NCBI GenBank assembly: GCA_025526915.1
Contig: JAHLKH010000251.1
Span: forward strand, 1-30,862
Reading direction: 5' to 3'
Length of the DNA stretch: 30,862 bases
Source: Entophlyctis helioformis
Taxonomy: Eukaryota; Chytridiomycota; Chytridiomycetes; Chytridiales; Chytriomycetaceae
The notes beneath the pieces were generated by a model, which searched no databases, was not told where the DNA came from, and was given only the letters and a program-made list of their open reading frames with translations. The first letter of the stretch is position 1. Each line of letters starts with the position of its first letter. Both the position numbers and the translations under genes were made by a program. This document shows positions 24,245 through 30,862 of this stretch, in pieces.

Positions 24245-24399
24245 GCGATCTGCTTGAGCATCTCGCCAAGCAGCAAGGCGTTCATCTCAGCCCTTCTGTG
24301 CTGTTGCCAGAGTGCGATGGATCTGGCAGCTTGCATCGCCAACTCGCGATCCTCAAGAACCCTCATGCTGCAGGCAGTCTGTCTGTGATGAATGCCGCA

Positions 24400-24800
24400 T
24401 CTCTATTGGCAGTCTTGACATGATGATGTGGCTGCATGGGCATGGCTGTGGATGCACACACCAAGCGACTGTTTGTGCAGCAGATCACGGCTGCGTTGAG
24501 ACAGCCGCACTCTTGCACGCAGACAGCCAGAAGGACAGTGCTGAAGGGGCGACCAGAGAGCCGTCTGCAAGGAGCATCATGCATGGAAGACTGGCTGCAT
24601 GCTCATCCACAAATGCACTCGTGCGTCTTTCGATGGCTGGTTTGTTGTGGATCGGCTGCATCCTGTTCTGCCATGGACGAGCGATGCGTGCACTCCAAGG
24701 ACAGGCTGCACACTTGGCATGTCTTGGTGGAAGTGGCTGACAGGCAGGCAGGATAGCCAGGATGTGCAGCCGTTGGTGAGGAGAGCAGACTGAGATGCAG
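24400..24800 (+). pseudogene. Ankyrin-repeat gene relic
   Basis: On the + strand, DMMMWLHGHGCGCTHQATVCAADHG is followed by ALLHADSQKDSAEGATREPS, matching the ankyrin pattern of the 5.2-7.2 kb gene (EWLHEHGYGCT..AMD.AA..G, HANRQEGCT..AMD). Further weak matches appear in shifting frames to about 24800 (MSWWKWLTGRQ). No start, no intact frame. It is a degenerate paralogue, next to the retroelement. Confidence 0.6.
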
Positions 24801-26646
24801 CCATGCTCGCTGATGCTTCTGCTGCGACCACTGGCTGCTGATGGAGATGCCCCAGAGTGGCGTCTGGTTCAAGCGTCTGCAGCAACGGCCAAGAATGCGA
24901 GTGGTGCTGCAGATATTGCGGCTGTGTGTCGGTCGGCATGTGCAGCAGGAGCAGAGTGTGGGCAGAGAGAGTGAGAGAGCAGCCAGCCAGCCAGCCAGCC
25001 AGACCGCACAGGCAAGCCGGCACTCTCTGCTCGACCACTCGGCCAACGACGAGCGGCAATCACGGCTGATCAGTCGGCTGCTGGCGGGCTGCTGGCTGGG
25101 CTGTCGAGGTGTGCTCCACAAGCAGAGAGGCAGACTGCGAGTGCTGTGCAGGCTGACGGCTGGGCAGAGTGAGCAGCTGGTGTCGGTCACTCAGAGTTGC
25201 TGGCTGCTGACGGTGGTGGCATGCTGCTGCTGGTTGTTGCCGAGGACAGGCGAGATTGCCGAAAGTGGCGGCAAGTGGCGGCGAGCGAGACGAGCAGCGG
25301 ACAGAGAGCGGCTGCTTGTGCATCGTGTGGATGACACACACAGGCAGACAGAGATGGATGGAGAGCGAGTGGCTGGCATGCAGGCAGCTTGCACAGTTGC
25401 CGTGTTGAGTGGGAGGGGGCAGACTGACGATCGCTGGCAGCCGAGTCTGTGTGGATGCAGCAGATCGGGCAAGGACAAGTGCGGCAAGAGACCAGACATG
25501 CTGCTGGTTCAAGACAGCAGGAGACGATCGGATCATGCACGATCCATGGACTGGCAGCCAACAGAGCAGCGGTAGCAGCAACTTGGATGCGATCGCATTG
25601 ATGGACAGAGTGCACAACAGCCGCGAATGGATGCAATGCAGGCTGCAAGATGCCTGTCAGGTTGGACGTCATGGCAGATCTGTGGATGCGTGCACAATGA
25701 CAGCGGCAGACGTGCAGACAGATGACGGCAGATCGAGTGGATCGTCAGAGAATGGCGAGATCCGGACGGCTGGCTTGCCTGGCTGATGGCTGCATGGCAG
25801 AATGGCGGTTTCAGACGCAGGATGGCTCAAACTGATGCTGGAATCAATGCGAACGTGTGCTGCATGTCCATGGAGGACGAGTGGATGAAGGCGCAGTCGC
25901 AGAGCAGCGATAGGACGCCAAACAGGCGAGATCGTCAGAGAGTGGAATGCAAGATTGGCTCTCCAGTCCAAACGGGACATGGGAATGGCTTGAAAGTAGG
26001 CGTGCTATGTAATGTGATGGTAGGCTACACAGGGCATGTATGGGACCGAACTTGCAGATGCTGTGAGAGGCTGGGGAGAGATGCGACCGCGTTGCCGGTG
26101 CACATGCCAATTATGAAGGTACTTGAAATCATGGAGCTAGAGCAATGCCGTTTGGAGTGGACATGTCTGGATGTGTGATCCACGATGTGGCAAAGTTTCA
26201 AGACAGTCCCATCAACAGAGCAGTGTCAAGGACGTTGTTTGTGTTGGACGGGCTGGGCAGGCATTTTCTTCTCGAGGTGGTTCTTGCAGGCGGATTGTGG
26301 TGCACAGACCGCGCAAAAATGGACGCTGCTCAACAACTGATTGCTTGACAAACCCACTGCAAACAGGGGGTTTCATTCATGAGGAGGAGCAAATGTGGGA
26401 AGAGCAAGCAGAGCAAACGGGGCGAGTGCATGCGAGTTTGGTTGGCTGACATTGCGATGTTCAGTGAGATCTGAATTGAAGCAATGTGGGCTGATTGAAC
26501 AAGCAGAGAGAGCACTTGGACTGTGATGTAAACTTGCAGACTTGCAGATGTGACTTGTTGAGATGGCGACTAGCAGGCACTGGGAGGTGTCTGCTAGTTG
26601 TGGGGGAGGAGAGGTGTAACTGTCCTCGTCGAGAGCGGCTGGCCGT
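24801..26646. other. Gene-free stretch
   Basis: About 1.85 kb with no supported gene on either strand. Open frames up to ~240 codons exist on both strands but overlap each other, have biased, low-information composition (Arg/Gln/Ser/Cys/Trp) and no recognisable domain. (CCAG)n lies at about 24979-25003. The sequence is rich in GCTG/CAGC words, possibly very old ankyrin-gene decay. Confidence 0.45.
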
Positions 26647-26766
26647 CTGGTGGCAGAGGGGCAGTGAGTATACAGGCTTACGGCTGGATACAACTTCATT
26701 GAGACTCAGGCACAGACCTGGTGGCAGAGGGGCAGTGAGTATACAGGCTTACGGCTGGATACAACT
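26647..26766. repeat. 49-bp direct repeat, two perfect copies
   Basis: Copies at 26647-26695 and 26718-26766, period 71 bp, containing GGGGCAGTGAGTATACAGG and TTACGGCTGGATACAACT. Confidence 0.9.
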
Positions 26767-27040
26767 ACAACAACAGGGCCAAGCCAAGTCCGGGCGAGGC
26801 GCGTCCAGATCAATGCCAGCAGGTCACGTGACCACGGGACTGCGGCGGCATCCGTTACAAGAGGGGAAGGAGGGGAAGAAGGGTCCTGAGAATGGGCGGC
26901 GGGAAGTGGGGATGGAGAGGAGAGGGGGTATTGTAAGCAGTAGAGTAGCCTTGTAGTTACGATCTGCTGAGGTTCCCCGACTTTTACGATTTGGAAGCAT
27001 TTAGCGACCAACAACATTGTAACGGATGCTCGGTCGCGGT

Positions 27041-27073
27041 CACGTGATCCACGTGATCCACGTGACCCACGTG
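27041..27073. repeat. 9-bp tandem array of four CACGTG palindromes
   Basis: CACGTG at 27041, 27050, 27059 and 27068: units CACGTGATC twice, then CACGTGACC twice. CACGTG is the E-box bound by bHLH factors (Cbf1/Pho4 type). A single further CACGTG lies in the opposite arm at 26825. It could be regulatory or merely a tandem expansion inside the element. Confidence 0.7.
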
Positions 27074-27127
27074 ACCGGACAGACATTGTCGGGCCGCACC
27101 GGCCGCTCTGGTTTCCCCCGTTCTTGC

Positions 27128-27253
27128 AGTCGTCTGCCCGCCGTTCCCCTGCGTGCATACTCACTGCCCCGAGACCAGGTCTGTGCTGCCTCCCAATGAA
27201 GTAGTCGTCTGCCCGCCGTTCCCCTGCGTGCATACTCACTGCCCCGAGACCAG
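27128..27253. repeat. 51-bp direct repeat, two perfect copies
   Basis: Copies at 27128-27178 and 27203-27253, period 75 bp, containing CGTCTGCCCGCCGTTCCCCT and ATACTCACTGCCCC, the latter inverted relative to the 49-bp units. Confidence 0.9.
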
Positions 27254-28157
27254 CCGGCAAGTCCGCCTGGAGGCCCAGTACTACAAACATCCAGTTAGGG
27301 GCGATCCTGAGGACGAGAGTGGAGAGTTGTGGTGTGGTTTGTGGAGTTAGGGGAGGGGGGAGTTAGTTGAAGGGACGAAAAACTAACGGGCGTGTTAGAT
27401 TGAGGGGGGAAGATAGGGAATGAAGCAATATACAAGCAGGTGTGTTAGTTCAAGTGGTAGACAGAGAGGCAGACATGGATAGGGAGACCTGAGGATGATG
27501 CAAGGCAGACAGGCAGTCCTGAAGACCAGTAGAAGGTCAGCAGATGAACAGCGAGCAGCCAGACAACCTGAGGATAGATGGATAGATGGATAGATGATGC
27601 CCAGCAATTCCTGAGCATTGGTTGCCCAGCAACTCCTGAGGAGAACAGTCACTTGACAAGCAAGGCATGTCCTGAGATTCCTGAGGAAAATTGCAGCATT
27701 GATTGCCAAGCAAGTCCTGAGGGAATTGCAGCTGAGCCACCACTGCAGATTCCGATTCCGATTCGAATTCAGCACGCCACATGGTGATATGACGGTCATA
27801 TGATGATGTCCATCATATGATGAGATGAACAAATGGACCTGACAAGCAAGCAAGCAACCAAGCAAGCAACCAAGCAAGGACACGACAAGCAAGCAACCAA
27901 GCAACCAACCATCAAGCAACCAAGGACAAGGAGCGACGGCCAACGTTTTGCATGTTTGAGCCCCACACAGGCAAGGAACAGACAAGCAGCCACTTGGAGC
28001 GTCACCAGCAAGATGCATACACGTACCACTCCAAAGGGCAGTACCAACGGCCACCAACTGACTGACACAGGTCAAACACCAGTCATCCTTCCATCACACA
28101 ACGATGTGTTTGTACTATTGCTAGTCCGAATGTGGTTCGATGTGGCACGACACTTTC
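27254..28157. other. Gene-free stretch with simple repeats
   Basis: About 0.9 kb with no supported gene. It has GATAGATG units (about 27575-27598), spaced CCTGAG-centred units (about 27490-27722) and a CAAGCAAGCAACCAAG array (about 27840-27925). The minus-strand open frame across it is Leu/Cys-rich only because of the CAAG repeats. Confidence 0.5.
27796..27820. repeat. Perfect 10-bp inverted repeat, 5-nt spacer
   Basis: TCATATGATG (27796-27805) and CATCATATGA (27811-27820) are exact reverse complements with ATGTC between them. They form a short AT-rich hairpin or dyad between simple repeats and upstream of the 5S gene. Confidence 0.7.
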
Positions 28158-28276
28158 AGTTACGGCCATACACGCCAGAAAGCACCGGATCCCGTTCGAT
28201 CTCCGAAGTTAAGCTGGTGATGGATGCGACAGTACTGTGGTCGGGGACGACACGGGAATACGCATTGCCGTAATTT
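28158..28276 (+). rRNA. 5S ribosomal RNA
   Basis: About 119 nt with the near-universal core GAAAGCACCGGATCCCGTTC, GATCTCCGAAGTTAAGC (internal Pol III promoter A-block region) and GTACTGTGGTCGGGGACGAC, CACGGGAATAC. The 5' TTACGGC pairs with 3' GCCGTAA as terminal helix I. A T-run follows directly. No 18S/28S neighbours are present, so it is a dispersed 5S gene. The ends are set by helix pairing and could be off by one or two bases. All conserved blocks look intact. Confidence 0.93.
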
Positions 28277-28291
28277 TTGCCATTTTTGGAC
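28274..28291 (+). terminator. Pol III terminator of the 5S gene
   Basis: Two T5 runs, TTTTTGCCATTTTT, immediately after helix I, as expected for RNA polymerase III termination. Confidence 0.7.
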
Positions 28292-29398
28292 AAATGAACG
28301 AGCGTTGAACCTGCGACTTGAGCGTCTTTTTACTATGCGACCCCTCTTTTTGAAGGTGTCTACGACTAGGAAACATGGCCAAGTACGTCCCATTCAAGTT
28401 TGAGCAGCAGTCTTATAGTAACAAGCGCCTCATCCAAGACCATCACGGTCAGGGGTGTGCTGGTCGCGGTGGCCAACGATGTGCACGAAATCAGCCAAGT
28501 CAGAACGGCCTGAGAACGGTTTGGCAGGATAGCTGTGGCCACAGTGGAGGGATCCACAAGCGGTAAGGGCAGCAGGAGCATGCTCACTCAGTCTACGACA
28601 TATCTCAAGGGCAAGCCATAAGGGCTTGTGGTTGCTGAGCAACCAGACCAGACACTCACGTCACGGCTGACGAAAATGGTCGTTGTGACATGTGCAGAGA
28701 GCCAAGCATATCTGGCGACCCAGATGTCTGAGAGACTCGCTTCAACTTGGAGCTGGACGGCATAGTGTAGTCTGACCACATATCAACTCGCCAGCCCCAC
28801 CGCCCTCCAACTCACTGAGCTACAGAGCACCAAACTTTGTGTCGCGTACTCTGTCGCTCTGACGACCAAAACGCCACACCAGATATCTGCCGACCCAGAG
28901 GTCAGCAAGACGTCTGGCCACTTGGGGCAAGGTCTGTGGGTGCACGACTATGGCATATCCACCTGCCGACCTCGCCCCCCATCTACTCTCAGAGTGGCAG
29001 CACGCCCAAGTCCATGCAACGCTGCCAACGTTGTGTGGGAAACCAACAACGACGACGGCGAGCTCGCTGCTGGCTGGCACTGGCAGTGTGCACAAGTGCG
29101 GCACCAGGCCAACTGGCCAGTGCACGCGGTGCTCTGTCTGCTGTTGCTGCTCGTGCACCTGCTGCTCATGTGTCTGCTGCCCATATGTGTGAGGCTGCTG
29201 CTGTTGATGCTGTGTCTGAGGCTGCTGTGTCTGAGGCAGCTGTGTGTGAGGCCGCAGCTGTGTGTGTGTGAGGCAGTCTCTTGGTCAGCAACAACAACGA
29301 CGAAAGAAAAAAAAGCGGCGGCGGCCGGTGTCAGCTGATCTCACGTGACTGCCGACTTGGACTGCGCAGGACCGTCCAAAAGACCAGAAAGACGGTCA
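28292..29398. other. Gene-poor stretch with unresolved open frames
   Basis: An open frame starts MAKYVPFKFEQQ at 28375 (+) and stops after 63 codons at 28566. I do not recognise it and no spliced continuation is convincing. A minus-strand frame (29158-28820) ends ...SDRVRDTKFGAL. Its end resembles the end of another minus-strand frame at 29793-29500, so both probably come from a repeat rather than genes. CTGCTG/GTGTGAGGC repeats lie at about 29140-29275. Confidence 0.35.
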
Positions 29399-29470
29399 GG
29401 ATCGAGCCTGGGATTGAACCAGGGCCGTGCTTGTGCAAAAAGAACTTGTTGACCACTGCACCAGAGCAGC
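29399..29470 (-). tRNA. Degenerate tRNA-like sequence, Ala(TGC)-like anticodon
   Basis: On the minus strand: A-box-like TGGTGCAGTGGTC, an anticodon arm TTCTT-TTTGCAC-AAGCA (4 of 5 pairs, anticodon TGC if aligned), and a perfect T arm CCTGG-TTCAATC-CCAGG with a B box GGTTCAATCCC. The D stem pairs only partly and the acceptor stem does not pair (GCTGCTC against CTCGATC). It is therefore a tRNA pseudogene or a tRNA-derived (SINE-like) head rather than a working tRNA. Confidence 0.4.
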
Positions 29471-30862
29471 GATTTCGTTATTTTGTGTCTTGTTAACTGT
29501 CATTTTGTATCGCGTACCCGGGATCGTCGTCCAGACAACCCCGCCTCGAGTTTCTCCCAGAGACTTGCCAGCAGACCCACCAAACTCTGCACACGCTCAT
29601 CCAATACATCCACCCACATTGTATCAACTCGGCAGGACTCGCTCATGCTCGCAAGTACCTGCTCTCTATGAGCCTGTCCAAAACGAGTGGACCAGTGAGT
29701 GCACTTGAACGTGCGTCCTGACTCGAGTTTTGACGGGAGAGCCGCCAAACTTGGTACACGCATCCACTGAACACCCCCACAGAGCTGTGCCATGCTTTGG
29801 TTCGGCTGCGGGCATCCTGTCGAGTCACTTTATAGGTGAAACATGACCGCCGGGTCGAAATTTGCACCTTTGAGCTCGATTTGCGACGTCCACAGGCATC
29901 CTACGGGGCTGGGGATGGGTGCAATGGAAAGCCACGGTCGAAATCTTCTAGTCACATTTGCTCGTTTTGCAAGTGGTGTCTTGATCCGGAGAGGACACAT
30001 CGACCCAGACATGTCGCGTCGTGCCTTTCGTCCGATGTGCTCCAAACGAGCTTTCGAAATGCAACAATGCGCGCACATGAAGAGTCGCTCTAATTAAAGT
30101 ATCTCGGATCGGCCTGATACTTGGTACACGAATGTACGACGGTTATGCACGTCCGTGCAAGTTGTTAAATCCACAATCCAGCTCAAACTGAGGGACCTCA
30201 TATCTGGGTGTATGGATTTACATAGAGATTTCGCATTCCCACGGTGGTCGAGCATAGGCCGACCATGTCCGATCCGGATGCCCTTTGGATATGTGGTGTC
30301 TGTATGCTGGATCAGTCTGCATGTACAAGGGAATGGCTGCATCACCTCTGGCCGAGGAGGAAATGGACGTCGAGTATGTCGTTTTCGGCCAATTGTGGCA
30401 GTGAAATCGACGTTTGAGTGACTCGAGTTGCGACGGATAACGGTAGACGTCTGCGGCTTGGAGTGCGATTCTGTAACCATGTCCAATGCATCATATCCAA
30501 AGATTGGCTGCTGTGCATGTCTGTGTGAGGAGCGCACTTATAGGTCACCTGTCTGTCATCATAGGCGGCCTGGTCAGCACCGCCACATCGGTGACATGGC
30601 AGACGGATGCCGTTGATACCATGTATGCACAGGACCGTGAAATAGCTCGGTCAATTGTCAAAATTGCTGTAAAACGTACGCAGCAGGACCGTCTATAGGA
30701 TGTATGATGGTTTTGAGCAATTCAACAGGCACTCGACCATAGCCGGATGGTGCAACAGAGCAACGCCCTTTACACTGAACGTGCATCATAGTGCCACACA
30801 CACGCATGCAAAGTTTCAACACCGCAGCTTGACTTGGCAGCGTCCGTCTATATGACGCATCT
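29471..30862. repeat. Region of diverged copies of a short repeat family
   Basis: 1.4 kb with no supported gene and visibly different base composition from the coding part. Phrases recur in diverged form: CAAACTTGGTACACGCATCC (29747-29766; variants at about 28831, 29581 and 30116), ACTCGAGTT(TT)GCGACGG (about 29531, 29721, 30420) and ACTT(TA)TAGGT (29828, 30537). Open frames are short and unrecognised. A tRNA-like sequence sits at its left edge. Confidence 0.45.

Larger units (their letters stand above)
21030..24256 (-). mobile_element. Ty3/gypsy (chromovirus-type) retrotransposon pol, truncated and frameshifted
   Basis: Minus-strand remnant with the domain order reverse transcriptase, RNase H, integrase, the Ty3/gypsy order. 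The reading frame is broken at several sites (about 23840-23750, 23575, 23495, 22520), so no complete polyprotein is encoded. No gag, no clear protease active site, no primer-binding site and no LTR pair are visible within the window, so both ends appear lost. The left limit is where similarity to a chromodomain-like tail fades, about 160 bp beyond the hexokinase stop. The right limit is uncertain. Individual coding pieces are listed separately. Confidence 0.85.
26647..27253. mobile_element. ~0.6 kb inverted-repeat structure with duplicated ends (MITE-like)
   Basis: The left end has two perfect 49-bp direct copies (26647-26695, 26718-26766). The right end has two perfect 51-bp direct copies (27128-27178, 27203-27253) in opposite orientation that share CTGGT..(5-7)..GGGGCAGTGAGTAT with the left units. 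An inner inverted pair lies at 26823-26860 and 27017-27050, including a perfect 12-bp arm (CATCCGTTACAA / TTGTAACGGATG) and GTCACGTGA/C. There is no transposase. It resembles a non-autonomous DNA element or MITE. Target-site duplication was not identified. Confidence 0.5.

Noticed and set aside
24841..25575. 244-codon plus-strand open frame
   Set aside because: Low-information Arg/Gln/Ser composition, no domain, overlaps equally long minus-strand frames. Likely chance openness in GC-rich, CAGC-rich DNA.
26706..27290. 195-codon minus-strand open frame with a repeated LGAVSMHAGERRADD peptide
   Set aside because: The repeated peptide is just the translation of the 51-bp direct repeats. The frame spans a non-coding inverted-repeat structure and has no recognisable domain.
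27837..27925. CRISPR-like regularly spaced repeats
   Set aside because: Units are 4-8 bp CAAG/CAAC slippage repeats without unique spacers, in a eukaryotic context.
27395..28075. 226-codon Leu/Cys-rich minus-strand open frame resembling a membrane protein
   Set aside because: The hydrophobic runs are the translation of the CAAG/CAAC simple repeats and CCTGAG units.
28762..28830. Second tRNA-like sequence on the minus strand (A box CTGTAGCTCAGTGAGTTGG)
   Set aside because: No T arm or B box at the right distance and no anticodon stem, so I do not call it a tRNA gene.

Overview
This is a eukaryotic nuclear window. Its genes are split by many short introns (mostly 70-150 nt, with GTGCGT, GTACGT or GTGAGT donors and CAG acceptors), it carries an isolated 5S rRNA gene, and every recognisable housekeeping protein is of fungal or opisthokont type. 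GC-rich coding DNA, intergenic distances of a few hundred bases and a diverged ankyrin gene family with repeated 'HANRQEGC'-like helices suggest an early-diverging zoosporic fungus (chytrid-like). That placement is inference; the fungal assignment is firmer than the chytrid one.

The left two thirds (1-20.9 kb) are gene-dense. In order they hold: the 3' part of the nucleolar DEAD-box helicase DBP4 (+); mitochondrial dihydrolipoamide dehydrogenase (-); an ankyrin-repeat protein with an F-box-like N-terminus (-); an INSIG-family ER membrane protein (+); D-aminoacyl-tRNA deacylase DTD (-); the COPI beta subunit SEC26/COPB1 (-); tRNA pseudouridine synthase PUS1 (+); a diverged ATG8-like ubiquitin-fold protein (-); and a hexokinase with an N-terminal transmembrane segment (+). 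Several pairs are divergent or convergent. The COPB1/PUS1 intergenic region carries three inverted CCAAT motifs. I worked out exon structures from splice consensus and conserved protein frame.

The right third (20.9-30.9 kb) is gene-poor. It holds a 5'-truncated, multiply frameshifted Ty3/gypsy pol with a chromodomain-like tail, with no LTR seen. It also holds an ankyrin-gene relic, a ~0.6 kb inverted-repeat structure with duplicated ends and a 9-bp CACGTG tandem array, simple repeats, a 5S rRNA gene, a tRNA-like sequence, and diverged copies of a short repeat that shares a 'CAAACTTGGTACACGCATCC' core.

The genes do not form one pathway. They are ordinary housekeeping functions: ribosome biogenesis, pyruvate/2-oxoacid oxidation, sterol sensing, translation quality control, COPI transport, tRNA modification, autophagy and glycolysis. 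A cross-cutting observation is that DLD, COPB1, hexokinase, the ankyrin gene and the retroelement all contain apparent single-base indels, whereas DBP4 (partial), INSIG, DTD, PUS1 and ATG8 read cleanly. In the three conserved genes the exon lengths miss a multiple of three by exactly one base, which points to sequence or assembly error rather than real gene loss.
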